Shown here: piece after piece, positions 42,685 to 51,154 of the stretch
Layout of the letters: each line of letters opens with the position of its first letter
Numbering within the stretch: the first letter of the stretch is position 1
Origin: JAHBVY01 sp964415255
Lineage (GTDB): Bacteria > Myxococcota_A > Polyangia > Polyangiales > Polyangiaceae
Reading direction: 5' to 3'
Assembly: GCA_964415255.1 (NCBI GenBank)
Contig: CAYQAC010000011.1
Coordinates: 1-63,329 of the forward strand
Length of the DNA stretch: 63,329 nt
Notes under the pieces: generated by a model
Database searches by the model: none
Seen by the model: the letters and a program-made list of their open reading frames with translations, nothing else
What the model was told of the DNA's origin: nothing
Made by a program: the position numbers and the translations under genes

Positions 42685-43490
42685 CTAGAGCTTCCTCAGC
42701 GCCTCCTCGAGGGTCGCCCGCTTCTTCCTTCGTTCGATCTCAGGATCGAGCTTCTGCATGTACTCGACCGCAGCGAGGTCGTCGCCGCGCTTTCGATTCT
42801 GTCGCGGCTCCAGCGCTTCGATGAGGACGGCTTCGAGCGCCGGGATGATCTTCCCTGGGCCGAATGGGCCTGGCGCAGCGCCGATCTCACCGTCCTCGGA
42901 GATGGGGAGCAGACCGAACCAGGAGAAGCGATCCCAACGCGTTGAGAGGCGGTCGAGCGTGTGCTCGTACAAGCGCCTGCCAAGCGGCCTCTCAGTGCAT
43001 CGCCCCACGTAGATCACCTCGCGGGCGTCTTCGTCTCGCAGGGTGTGAGGCACCGGCCAANNNNNNNNNNCTGTCCGTAGAAGTCCACCTGCTTCGCGCC
43101 GATGCCTTGCATTCCGAGGAGCCGCGATGATGCTGTCCACTCGACCGAGCCTCGACGCCAGAACATCCCAAACGAGGTGATGATGTCGTATTGAGCCTCT
43201 ACCTCCCCAACCTCTGATTCGCTCGGTGAGTCGTGTGGTGTCATCGTCAAAATGTCCGACGGGCGCAGCGCGAAGACGCCGCGCGCGACCCGGAGGTAGG
43301 GAGAGGAATGCCCGTCGCGCTTGATAGACGCCGCGATATGCGCGTTCACCGTCGCAGCGGGGGTGGCGCCCAAGTTCCTGCGCAGCTTTTGGGCGACGAT
43401 CTGCTCCGTGATATCGTGGTAGTGAAGGGGCTCCGCGGAGGCGCCCAATACGTGAGAGATCGCCTCCCGCCAGGTTCGTTCGTCCGCCAT
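42685..43490 (-). CDS. HARE-HTH domain protein with C-terminal GIY-YIG nuclease-like domain, split by a gap
   Basis: The gene runs from ATG 43490 and is interrupted by Ns at 43061-43070; the two sides are in different frames, so the true gap length is not ten. The N-terminal 75 residues match HARE-HTH (WREAISHVLGASAEPLHYHD, ITEQIVAQKLRRNLGATPAA, SPYLRVARGVFAL). The middle ends IGAKQVDFYGQ. After the gap come VIYVGRCTERPLGRRLYEHT and ALEAVLIEALEPRQNRKRGD, a GIY-YIG core with the YVG, Arg and Glu residues. HARE-HTH is known from restriction enzymes and chromatin proteins; this pairing suggests DNA targeting plus cleavage. Base composition is lower in G+C than nearby genes. Confidence 0.75.
43061..43070. 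other. Scaffold gap inside the HARE-HTH/GIY-YIG gene
   Basis: Ten Ns of unknown true length. No shared bases flank it, unlike the gap at 31411. The frame change across it requires a length of 2 modulo 3. Confidence 0.9.
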
Positions 43491-43618
43491 AGAACCTGAG
43501 AGGCTACAGGATGTTCGCGAGCGCGTCACCACGCTGGCGCGCTCATTCGCCACACATCTGCTGCCAACCTGTCGGCCCGCGCCGTCCAAGCACAAAAGCT
43601 GAGCCCTCTCTGGCGCGC

Positions 43619-44821
43619 TCAGCGCGTGAGCACGGACTCTTGATAGAAGTGGACCAGGGCGCGCTGGCGGTGCGCCCAGGTGGCCTGTTCTAGGATGGTG
43701 CGGCGCGCGGCGGTGCCGATTTCTTGCTGCGCCTGAGGGTTAGTCAGCATAGCTACCAACGCCTCCGCCAGGAGCTTGGGGCGCGGGGCGGCGACCAGGT
43801 GTCCCGTTTCACCGTGGGTGATGATCTCACGCACGCAGGGCAGGTCCGTCGCCACCGTGAGCCGGCCGCAGCTCATGTACTCGAACAGCTTGATGGGGCT
43901 GCAGCCCTGACGAAGATTACGCCGATCGCGGCGGAGCGGCGCGACGCACACCGTGCTCTGCTGCACGCGTGAGATCAACGCCTCCCCGGTGAGCGGACCC
44001 AGTAAGTGAACATGACTTTCTAGCTTCAAGCGCCGGATCAGGCGCTCGATGGGGCGCCGCGCGCTCGGGTGAATTGGGCCCACCACGTCGAGCGGCGCCG
44101 GCACCTCCGCCGTCCAGCGCCGCGCCGCCATCAACAGCTCAGCCACCCCTTGCCAAGCTTGCGTTGCTCCCACGTACAGCACCCGCGGCTCGCCCGGCGG
44201 CGCTGCGCCCGGCTTGAAGCGCTCCGGATCGGCGGCGTTCGGGAGCACCAGGCGCGGAGTATCCTCCGGTATCCCTCGATCTTCGAGGAAGCGGAGAGTG
44301 GTCTGGCTCTGAGTGATCACCGCCTGCGCCTCGGCGAGCAAGCGCTGCTCCAGCAGCCGAAACTTCCCTAACAGCGGCGGGTGCTCCCCCACCGCTTGGT
44401 AGTGATAAGGCAGCTCCACGCTCGGCAGCCCGTTCACCTCGAACACCGCAGGCACCCCGGCGCGCGCCGCGTAGCGCACCGCCGCCTCCCCCTCGAATAC
44501 CCCGCGGAAATGCACCACGTGAGGGCGCAGCGCGACCAGCTCGCGTAGCGCGCGATCCCGGAAGGCGAGGCCGCGCGCCAAGAGGTTGGGCTCCATCAGC
44601 TTGAGCGGCCTGAGCGTCACCTGCGCCGGGTGCGGCGCGGCCAGCTGCTTGGCTCCCAGCGTGATCAAGAACACCTCGGCGCCTGCCCGCGCGAGCCCCG
44701 TCGTGAGCTGAGTGATGCGAGTCCCCGAGCCCTTGGTGTTGGGGAAGCCCTCGAAGGCGAGGTAGGCTACGCGCAGGCCCGAAAGCGGCCTCGTGTCAGC
44801 GCCCGGCTGCGAATCGATCAA
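43619..44821 (-). CDS. Glycosyltransferase family 4
   Basis: The 400-residue product is a GT-B enzyme. The N-terminal domain has YLAFEGFPNTKGSGTRITQL; the C-terminal domain has RVLYVGATQAWQGVAELL and the donor site CSPIKLFEYMSCGRLTVATD with E in KLFEYM. The start appears to be TTG 44821, since upstream codons reach a stop, unless the true start lies further in. It should build a surface glycan with the neighbouring GTs. A G-rich repeat lies 51 bases upstream. Confidence 0.85.
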   Translation of the reverse strand: MIDSQPGADTRPLSGLRVAYLAFEGFPNTKGSGTRITQLTTGLARAGAEVFLITLGAKQLAAPHPAQVTLRPLKLMEPNLLARGLAFRDRALRELVALRPHVVHFRGVFEGEAAVRYAARAGVPAVFEVNGLPSVELPYHYQAVGEHPPLLGKFRLLEQRLLAEAQAVITQSQTTLRFLEDRGIPEDTPRLVLPNAADPERFKPGAAPPGEPRVLYVGATQAWQGVAELLMAARRWTAEVPAPLDVVGPIHPSARRPIERLIRRLKLESHVHLLGPLTGEALISRVQQSTVCVAPLRRDRRNLRQGCSPIKLFEYMSCGRLTVATDLPCVREIITHGETGHLVAAPRPKLLAEALVAMLTNPQAQQEIGTAARRTILEQATWAHRQRALVHFYQESVLTR

Positions 44822-44871
44822 AGTCAGCGTTCCTGCTCATGGAGGTCTGAGGCGAAGGCGCATCTTAGATC

Positions 44872-44909
44872 GGGGTTTGGGGTTTGGCAGTGCGCTGAGT
44901 GGCCGTGCG
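44872..44909 (+). repeat. Dispersed G-rich repeat, copy h
   Basis: GGGGTTTGGGGTTTGG is followed by GCAGTGCGCTGAGTGGCCGT and GCG. The second part matches the minus strand of 48207-48230 at 23 of 24 positions, which ties this copy to the compound element. Confidence 0.6.
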
Positions 44910-44986
44910 CTCGGCGCCAGCCTGTCAGCGACGTCAGGTGTGATACCCCGCCCTGATCTGGGTGTGTGCTACGCTCCGGAGCGGAG

Positions 44987-45421
44987 ATGAGCACCGTGCC
45001 CCTCGCTGATCCCGCAGCGCTCTGTGCAGCGGTCGCCTCGGTGGTGGCGCGCGTGCCTAGCGTACGCCTGGCCTACGTCTTTGGCTCGCGTATCGTCGGC
45101 CGCCCTCGGGACGACAGCGACCTCGATCTCGCCGTCTTGTACGATCGTGCCTTGGGCGCGCGCGCTCGCGAAGAGGCGCGCCGCGATCTACTCGACCTCC
45201 TCACGGAGGCCCTCGGTAGGCTGGGGGAGCGCGCTGACATCGTCGACCTCGCGCGCTGCGATAGCGCGGTGGCCTTCGCCGCGATCCGCGACGGAAAACT
45301 GGTGTACGCGAGTGACGAGGACGAACGAATCCAAACCGTCTCACTCATCGCGCGCCGCTACGACGACGACACCCCCAAGCGCGCGCTGTTTCGCGAGGCT
45401 GCGCGGAGAGTGGGATCATGA
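44987..45421 (+). CDS. mntA: MntA-type nucleotidyltransferase antitoxin
   Basis: The 144-residue product has the minimal nucleotidyltransferase motif GS-x10-D-x-D: GSR at 33-35 and DLD at 45-47 in DSDLDLAVLYD. MntA antitoxins inactivate HepT by adding AMP to a Tyr in its active motif. The stop overlaps the next start (ATGA at 45418-45421), the normal order for this pair. ATG 44987 follows GGAG closely. Confidence 0.88.
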   Translation: MSTVPLADPAALCAAVASVVARVPSVRLAYVFGSRIVGRPRDDSDLDLAVLYDRALGARAREEARRDLLDLLTEALGRLGERADIVDLARCDSAVAFAAIRDGKLVYASDEDERIQTVSLIARRYDDDTPKRALFREAARRVGS

Positions 45422-45837
45422 CGGGGGGGAGATCGCTTGTGCGCCGTCTCTTGGCGCTGAACGAGGCCCTCGTTGAGCTCGAGCGCCCTGAGGCACGCTC
45501 GGTGAACGCGCTCACGAGCGATCGAGTGCTCCGCGCTGCGGTCGAGCGGTGGCTGCAGATCGCGATCGAGTCGTGCCTCGACATCGCCAACCACCGGATC
45601 GCTGCTCGTGGTTGGACACCGCCCACGACGGGCCGCGAGGCGTTCCTCGTCCTCACAGCCCACGACGAGCTCGATCCAGAGCTCACGCGCCGGCTTGGCC
45701 GCGCGGTGGGCCTCCGCGATGTCCTTGTCCACGACTACGCCTCGATTGATCTTGAACGGCTGGCCGCGGTCGTCGCTCAAGACCTCGATGGTTTACGCGC
45801 ATTCGCCCAGCACGCCACGCGCTGGGTCGCGCCGTAG
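45418..45837 (+). CDS. hepT: HepT-type HEPN ribonuclease toxin
   Basis: The 139-residue helical product carries the HEPN active motif R-x4-H-x-Y as RDVLVHDY (Arg100, His105, Tyr107). HepT cuts RNA; Tyr107 is the expected site of AMP addition by MntA. WLQIAIESCLDIANHRIA is the conserved helix of the family. It overlaps mntA by four bases. The pair is complete and looks functional. Confidence 0.9.
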   Translation: MTGGRSLVRRLLALNEALVELERPEARSVNALTSDRVLRAAVERWLQIAIESCLDIANHRIAARGWTPPTTGREAFLVLTAHDELDPELTRRLGRAVGLRDVLVHDYASIDLERLAAVVAQDLDGLRAFAQHATRWVAP

Positions 45838-45876
45838 CGGGCGCCTGCTGTCCTCCAGGTAGGCGCCAGGTCTCGG

Positions 45877-46785
45877 ATGTCTGTGGAGCTGACTAAAAGC
45901 GGCGCCTGCCTGCTCTACGCCTTGGGCGGCGGCTTAGGGCACGCCGTGCGCGGCGCTTGCCTGGCGCGCGAGCTCGCGCTCAAAGGGGTGCGCGTCACGC
46001 TGCTGGTGGCAGATCACGCCGGGGTCGCCGCCGCGGAGCTGCTGGCGGAGCCGCGGCTCACTGAAGGCATGGCTGAGCTCGTCGCGCTAGAGCCTCAGGG
46101 GCCCGCGGAGCTTCGGGCTCGCGTCGTGGCGCTGGCTGGGCGTCATCGAGCGAACATGCTGTGGGTCGATACGTTCCCCGACGGGATCCATGGCGAGCTG
46201 AATGGCCTCGAGCTGCCGCGGCTCGCCTTGCTTCGGGCGCGGCGTGACGTCCCCACGCTGAAGGCGCAGCTCGCGGGCTGTCGCTTCGGCTTGGATCTCG
46301 AGCCGAACTTAGGTTGGCTTGAGCACCCGGGGGTGGCGCCGGTCGGGCCCGTGGCGCGCGCCGTGGTGCCGGCGCCGCTCGAAGCGGACGTGGGCTGGGT
46401 GCTGAGCGAGCCCGCGCAGCGCCCCCTACTCAAGCGGCTCGCGGCCGCCATGAGTGACCTGAGCTCACGCCTGGTGGCGCCCGGTGAGGCCTTGATGAGC
46501 AGCTATCCTTACCGGGTGGTGGTGGGACCGGCGGGATACAACCTGAGCTATGAGCTGGCGCGCGCCGGCGTGTGGCACGTGGCGCTGCCCGCGCCGCGGC
46601 GCTTTGATGTGCAGGTGGCGCGCGCTCGTGCGCTGGGCGCCCTCGTGGCCTCACCCCAGGCGCTCGAGCGGCGGATCCGCGCGCTGCTCCAGCACGGCGC
46701 CGCGCGCGGCGCGCCGGAGGTGCTCGACCATCGCGCGGTGGTGGAGCGCGCTCTGAGCCTGATGGCGACGAACGCCTCACCGTAG
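45877..46785 (+). CDS. GT-B glycosyltransferase-like protein
   Basis: The 302-residue product begins with LLYALGGGLGHAVRGACLAR, the glycine-rich acceptor-side loop seen in MurG-like and related GT-B enzymes. The C-terminal half has VVVGPAGYNLSYELARAGVW followed by a donor-side region. It is shorter than usual GT-B enzymes. The acceptor and donor are unknown. It shares the locus with two GT4 genes and a radical SAM gene, suggesting one glycan pathway. Confidence 0.6.
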   Translation: MSVELTKSGACLLYALGGGLGHAVRGACLARELALKGVRVTLLVADHAGVAAAELLAEPRLTEGMAELVALEPQGPAELRARVVALAGRHRANMLWVDTFPDGIHGELNGLELPRLALLRARRDVPTLKAQLAGCRFGLDLEPNLGWLEHPGVAPVGPVARAVVPAPLEADVGWVLSEPAQRPLLKRLAAAMSDLSSRLVAPGEALMSSYPYRVVVGPAGYNLSYELARAGVWHVALPAPRRFDVQVARARALGALVASPQALERRIRALLQHGAARGAPEVLDHRAVVERALSLMATNASP

Positions 46786-46795
46786 GTTGACGCCT

Positions 46796-48001
46796 CTACA
46801 CCAGGGGGAGCCGCCGCGGCGCTGGGAGAGCGCTCGGCGCATTCCGTAATCTAAACTGACTTACTACTGGTGTGCTCATGGCGCTACCCGCAGCGGCGCG
46901 CACGTCGCCGCCCACGTCGCCACCGAGGTGCGTAGCGGATCCGACCGCCGCCTCCAGCTCGCGGTTCTCGCTCAGGTACATGTCGCAGGCGTGGCAGCTC
47001 GCGAGCCGGGTGTGCTTCATTTCCGCGCGGATAGCCTGGAAGCGCGGGCCTTGGAACACCTCGCGCACTCCCTCGGTCGCCAGGTCCCCCAGCGGCTCGA
47101 TGCGGCCGTTGGTCATGCAGCAGAGGTACACCTTGCCGTCCCAAGCTACGAACAAGTGGAGCCACGGGGCGTAGCAGGGGTGCTCCCGGTAGTAGCCGCC
47201 GGCATACTCACCGGTGGCGGTCTGCTCGGCGTCTTGGTCGCGCCCGAAGGGGTAAATCGCGAGCTCCGTGAGCGGCAGCCCGTAGCGCTCGCGCAGCGCG
47301 CGCACCTCCGGGGCGATGTCGCGGTTATACTCACGGATCAGCCGCTTGCTCAGGCGCAGCTCGCGGCGCTTGGTGTCCACCGGCATGGGCACCAAATCTT
47401 CCGCGCCGCGCTCCCCCACCAGCTGAATCAGCGCCGGGTAGTCGCGGAAGTTCTGGCGCATCATCACGAAGTTGACGCGAAGCTTCGGGGGCCGCTTGCC
47501 GGCGTAGCGCGCGACGTACTCAATGCCGCGCAGCGTGCGCTTGAAGCTCCCCGGCACCCCGCGGATGCTCTCGTGCACCTTGGCGCTGGCGCCGTCGAGC
47601 GACGTTGAAATCCCGCTGATGCGCTGCGCCAAGAGGCGCTTGGCGCGCGCCTTGGTGAGCAGGGTCAGGTTGCTGGTGAGCGTCACCTTCACGCCGCTTT
47701 GGCTGGCGGCCTCCACCACCTCCTCAAAATCGCGCCGCGCCAGCACCTCTCCCCCCGAGAAGTGCACCTTGCGGCAGCCCAGCTCAGCCATTTCCCTGAG
47801 GATTTGACTGAAGCGCTCGGCGCTGAGCTCTGGCGGCGCCCAGCCGCGCCCGTAGCGGCACATCACGCATTTCAGGTTGCAGCGCGCGGTGAGCTTGATC
47901 TTGACGGCGCGCAGGTAAACCGGCGGCGTCAGCTCATGAAAGCTCCGCGCGAGCGGGCCCAGGAGCTCCGGCTCCTCAATCAGCTGCCCAACGTCGTACA
48001 T
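46796..48001 (-). CDS. Radical SAM protein with SPASM-like C-terminal cluster domain
   Basis: The 401-residue product has the 4Fe-4S motif CNLKCVMC (Cys41, 45, 48) and the GGE motif FSGGEVL, so it makes the 5'-deoxyadenosyl radical. The C-terminal region holds HPCYAPWLHLFVAWDGKVYL, CCMTNGR and LASCHACDMY, a SPASM-type auxiliary cluster site. Enzymes of this layout modify peptides or sugars. No small precursor peptide is evident beside it, which with the adjacent GTs favours a glycan or cofactor substrate, but this is inference. The Cys-poor tail after about 360 is low-complexity. Confidence 0.85.
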   Translation of the reverse strand: MYDVGQLIEEPELLGPLARSFHELTPPVYLRAVKIKLTARCNLKCVMCRYGRGWAPPELSAERFSQILREMAELGCRKVHFSGGEVLARRDFEEVVEAASQSGVKVTLTSNLTLLTKARAKRLLAQRISGISTSLDGASAKVHESIRGVPGSFKRTLRGIEYVARYAGKRPPKLRVNFVMMRQNFRDYPALIQLVGERGAEDLVPMPVDTKRRELRLSKRLIREYNRDIAPEVRALRERYGLPLTELAIYPFGRDQDAEQTATGEYAGGYYREHPCYAPWLHLFVAWDGKVYLCCMTNGRIEPLGDLATEGVREVFQGPRFQAIRAEMKHTRLASCHACDMYLSENRELEAAVGSATHLGGDVGGDVRAAAGSAMSTPVVSQFRLRNAPSALPAPRRLPLV

Positions 48002-48130
48002 GCCGCCTCCGGCACTCTACCAGAGTCACTGAAGCGCCGAGTCCTCCTCGCGCAGGGCGCCAGGAGTCGCTCGAACGTACCCTCTCAGCGCGCTCGCATG
48101 AGCCGACGAAGGGGCGTGGCGTGCTGGTCG

Positions 48131-48230
48131 TTCGGGTAGGGCAGGGGGTTGGTCCCGCTCGACGGCGCCTGGGCGCGCTGCAGTCACAGAGGCCAGCCGT
48201 AGCGCCCGCACGGCCACTCAGCGCGCTGCC
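48131..48230 (-). repeat. Compound dispersed repeat element, inverted copy n
   Basis: On the minus strand it reads GGCAGCGCGCTGAGTGGCCG, later GTGACTGCAGCGCGCCC and GCGGGACCAACCCCCTGCCC. It lacks the leading G-rich motif but has the body of copy h and the right end of copy e, so it links the two. Confidence 0.6.
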
Positions 48231-48249
48231 GCCTGCGCTGGCTATCTAG

Positions 48250-48582
48250 TCAGCTGCCAGCCCAGTTGTCGTCTGCGGGGCCTTCGAATGAGCCGCCGCG
48301 GTACTCGAACAGTGCGTAGTCATCGCTGCCGTAAGGGTCCGGCGAGCGGCTGTGGAAGTACCAGAAGAAATATGGGTCGTCGTTCAGGTGGGCGTAGCTA
48401 TGCCGTTTGTAGGGATCCTTGAACACCCCGCGCAGGCAGCTCACGCAGGTGACGCTGTGTTGGTCCCAGCGCTGGTGGCGCTGACAGATGGGCCGACGGC
48501 AGATGGTGCACTCGGCGGAGGGCGGCTCCTCGCAGCGGTGCTGAAACAGCACGCCTGCGGTCTCACGGCAGCGGACGGTCAT
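48250..48582 (-). CDS. Small Cys/His-rich zinc-binding-like protein
   Basis: The 110-residue product has Cys and His in pairs: CEEPPSAECTICRRPICQRH and VTCVSCLRG. The pattern resembles a B-box or treble-clef zinc site with two metal ions. The rest is aromatic and acidic (DPYFFWYFHSRSPDPYGSDD). Its start overlaps the stop of the upstream gene (ATGA), so it is co-translated with the membrane protein that precedes it. Confidence 0.7.
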   Translation of the reverse strand: MTVRCRETAGVLFQHRCEEPPSAECTICRRPICQRHQRWDQHSVTCVSCLRGVFKDPYKRHSYAHLNDDPYFFWYFHSRSPDPYGSDDYALFEYRGGSFEGPADDNWAGS

Positions 48583-49892
48583 GACTTCGGGCTGGCTCCT
48601 TTGACCATGCGGTAGGCGCCGGTCACGGCGAGCAGCGCCGTGCGAGAGTTGACTTGGTGGCTCAGGTTGGTGGTGCGGTAGCGGTGGTTGGTGCGAACGT
48701 TCGGCCGCGTCGCGAAGACGAAGCGCGCTGAGCGGGGCTCCACCTGGGCGCGCCTCAGCGTGAGCGGGCCGACCGCCTGCTGTTGCCAGCGTCGCTGTGA
48801 GGCCGCGCTGAATGCCTGGCCACCTGGCGGCCGGAGCCGCACGGTGATCACCTCGATGATGCGGTCGTTCTGCACCGTGTACTTGTTCTTACGCCGCTGC
48901 TTGCGCTTCACGTGCTGCACGATGTCGAGCGCCACGCCGGTGCCGTCCATCACGGTGAAGGTCAGGTGGAGCCACCAGTGCTCGTACTGCTGCGCGCCGC
49001 CAACGGACGTGGCGTTGCTTTGCTCGTACGATCGGAGGTCCGCCTGCAGCTGCACTGGCCGCCCTGGGCGAAGCTCCGCGCCCAGCGCCGTGAGCAGCCC
49101 GGAGACGGTCTCCAGCTGCCGATCTTCGACGTCCCCCTCACGCTTGCGAACAAGGAGCCAGATCCCGAAGGGGAGGATGATGACGCCGATGATGATCAGG
49201 ATCGCGAAGAACCCAACGACCACCAGGAGCCCGCCGATCCACTTGTCTCTGCGGTTCTTCCGCTCCGCGTCCTGGTTCGCGACGTAGAGCTCGCTCACCT
49301 TCGCGAGCACCTGCTCCACGGAGCCTTCGTACTGCACCCGCAGCTTCGTGGTGCTGAGCGCCGCCTCCAGAGGCGGTGGGTAAGGCGGGAGCGCCCCGAT
49401 GTGCACCGGCGCCGCGCGCTGCACCGCGCCGTGTTGATAGCCCTGCTGCGCACCGTAGCCCTGCTGCGGTGCACCCTGCTGCTGCGCACCATACCCACCC
49501 GCGGCGTAACCCGCCGCGGCCGCCGCACCGTAAGCAGCAGCCGCGTAACCCGGGCCCTGCGACGCGCCGTAGCCCTGCGCTGGTCCGCCAACCTGACCGG
49601 TCGCTGGTGCGCCGTAACCCGGCGCCCCGGCTGGAGCATATCCGTGTGGTAATTGACCAGGTGCACCAGGTGCACCTGGTGCGCCCGGCACTCCGTGGCC
49701 CGGCGCTGCACCGGCGGGCGGCGCCCCAGGGACCGGCTGATGCTGCGGCGCGGCGCCGTAACCCTGCGCTGCACTAGGACCCTGCGCTGCACCGTAGCCC
49801 TGCGCCCCCGGGGCACCCGGCGCAGGTGCTCCTGGAGCATCAGGCAACGCCTGCATGATCTGGGTCCCCTTCGCCGTCTTCTGCTGAGCCAC
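48579..49892 (-). CDS. Membrane protein with Gly/Tyr/Ala/Gln-rich low-complexity N terminus
   Basis: The 437-residue product begins with about 165 residues of GYGAAQ, PGAPGA and QQG repeats, a prion-like or phase-separating composition. A coiled or helical segment and two close membrane helices follow (WIGGLLVVVGFFAILIIIGV then LPFGIWLLV). The C-terminal 170 residues form a basic beta-rich domain (HVKRKQRRKNKYTVQNDRII). It starts at GTG 49892 and shares a stop/start overlap with the zinc-like protein. Function is unknown; a DUF-type myxobacterial membrane protein is likely. Confidence 0.65.
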   Translation of the reverse strand: MAQQKTAKGTQIMQALPDAPGAPAPGAPGAQGYGAAQGPSAAQGYGAAPQHQPVPGAPPAGAAPGHGVPGAPGAPGAPGQLPHGYAPAGAPGYGAPATGQVGGPAQGYGASQGPGYAAAAYGAAAAAGYAAGGYGAQQQGAPQQGYGAQQGYQHGAVQRAAPVHIGALPPYPPPLEAALSTTKLRVQYEGSVEQVLAKVSELYVANQDAERKNRRDKWIGGLLVVVGFFAILIIIGVIILPFGIWLLVRKREGDVEDRQLETVSGLLTALGAELRPGRPVQLQADLRSYEQSNATSVGGAQQYEHWWLHLTFTVMDGTGVALDIVQHVKRKQRRKNKYTVQNDRIIEVITVRLRPPGGQAFSAASQRRWQQQAVGPLTLRRAQVEPRSARFVFATRPNVRTNHRYRTTNLSHQVNSRTALLAVTGAYRMVKGASPKS

Positions 49893-50050
49893 GTGTGCCC
49901 CTGACTGAATGCTCGGCGATTATCCGCCACAAGCGGAGCGAGCACCAGCGCTCAGCTGCTGGGCGTGCTCAAAGGTTCATCGGCTCGCGCGCTCGAGCCG
50001 CCCAGGAGCACAATCCGTGCTGCGGATGCCAAGCAGAGTGCCCCGAAGGT

Positions 50051-50998
50051 TCACGCTTGGCCCTCGAGCGCCTCCACGAAGCTCACCCCCGTCAGGCGCT
50101 CGGAGGTATCCCAAAGCCAATCGGCGGCTTCTGCGTCGCGCGCGGCGCGATTGGGGCGCACCTTCACCGGCGCGCCGCGCATCTGGAACGGACCCCCTGG
50201 ACCGATGTAGTCGCGCGCGGCGACGCCCGGCGCCACCGCGGCGTACAGCGTGGGCAGCGCGCCCTGCGCCGCGGACTGCGCCACCACGGCGCTCCCCACC
50301 TCCGTCAGCCAGCCCATCACGCGGGCCCCTTCCATGGCGGGGCCCACCGCCGCGAGCTGCGTGGCGGCGTAGCCGGGGTGGCACGCGACGCTGAGGATGG
50401 GGAGGCCATGCTGCTCGAGCCGATCCGCGAGGCCGCGCATGAACAGGAGGTTCGCGAGCTTGCTCTGACCGTAGGCGAGCCACTTGTGATAGCGGCGCTC
50501 AAGCTGGAGATCTTCCCGCGAGAGCTTGCCCATTCGGTGCGCCTGGCTTGAGACCGTCACCACCCGCGGCGCGCCGCGCTCCATCGCGCGCACCAAGTGG
50601 GGTAGCAGCCTGAGCGTCAGCGCGAAGTGCCCGAGGTGATTGGTGCCGAGCTGCATCTCGAAGCCGTCCGCCGTGGTGCGGCGGGGGATCGCCATGATGC
50701 CGGCATTGTTGAGCAAGAGATCGACAGGTTGCCTCACCTCCTGCGCGAACCGCTCGACGGAGCGGAGATCCGCCAGATCCAAACGCGAGACCTCGAGGCG
50801 CGCGCTCGGCGCGTCCCGAGCGATGTCACGCGCCGCCTCCGCGCCCCGCTCCTCGCTGCGGCAGGCCAGGGTGACTCGCGCCCCGTGCCGCGCCAGCTCA
50901 CGCGCCGCCTCAAGCCCAATCCCGCTATTGGCACCGGTAACCAGGGCGTGCTTCCCCGATAAGTCAGGTATACTGTCCGCGCTCCAAGGTTTCGTCAT
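50051..50998 (-). CDS. Short-chain dehydrogenase/reductase, retinol dehydrogenase-like
   Basis: The 315-residue product has the Rossmann motif TGANSGIG (21-28), the NNAG motif in LLLNNAGIMA, and the catalytic Ser and Tyr-x3-Lys in VTVSSQAH and YGQSKLAN. NAD(P)-dependent reduction or oxidation of an alcohol or ketone on a lipid or small molecule is expected. The overall length and the LGTNHLGHF segment match the retinol dehydrogenase-like group. It is downstream of the GAF/histidine kinase operon. Confidence 0.92.
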   Translation of the reverse strand: MTKPWSADSIPDLSGKHALVTGANSGIGLEAARELARHGARVTLACRSEERGAEAARDIARDAPSARLEVSRLDLADLRSVERFAQEVRQPVDLLLNNAGIMAIPRRTTADGFEMQLGTNHLGHFALTLRLLPHLVRAMERGAPRVVTVSSQAHRMGKLSREDLQLERRYHKWLAYGQSKLANLLFMRGLADRLEQHGLPILSVACHPGYAATQLAAVGPAMEGARVMGWLTEVGSAVVAQSAAQGALPTLYAAVAPGVAARDYIGPGGPFQMRGAPVKVRPNRAARDAEAADWLWDTSERLTGVSFVEALEGQA

Positions 50999-51123
50999 GG
51001 CTCCTCCTCAATGCTGCTTCATGGTGCGAAGAGAGCTGACGATGCCACGCCTGGTAGCGCGTGCTCTCATGGCTCTTCAGGGTGCTCCTGTTTGCACCCG
51101 GTGACTCGAGCGGCGCCCTGTAG

Positions 51124-51148
51124 CGCCTCGCCAAACCCCCAAAACCCG
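51124..51148 (-). repeat. Dispersed G-rich repeat, copy i
   Basis: On the minus strand it reads CGGGTTTTGGGGGTTTGG followed by CGAGGCGC. It starts about six bases past the histidine kinase stop. Confidence 0.6.
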
Positions 51149-51154
51149 AGGCCC

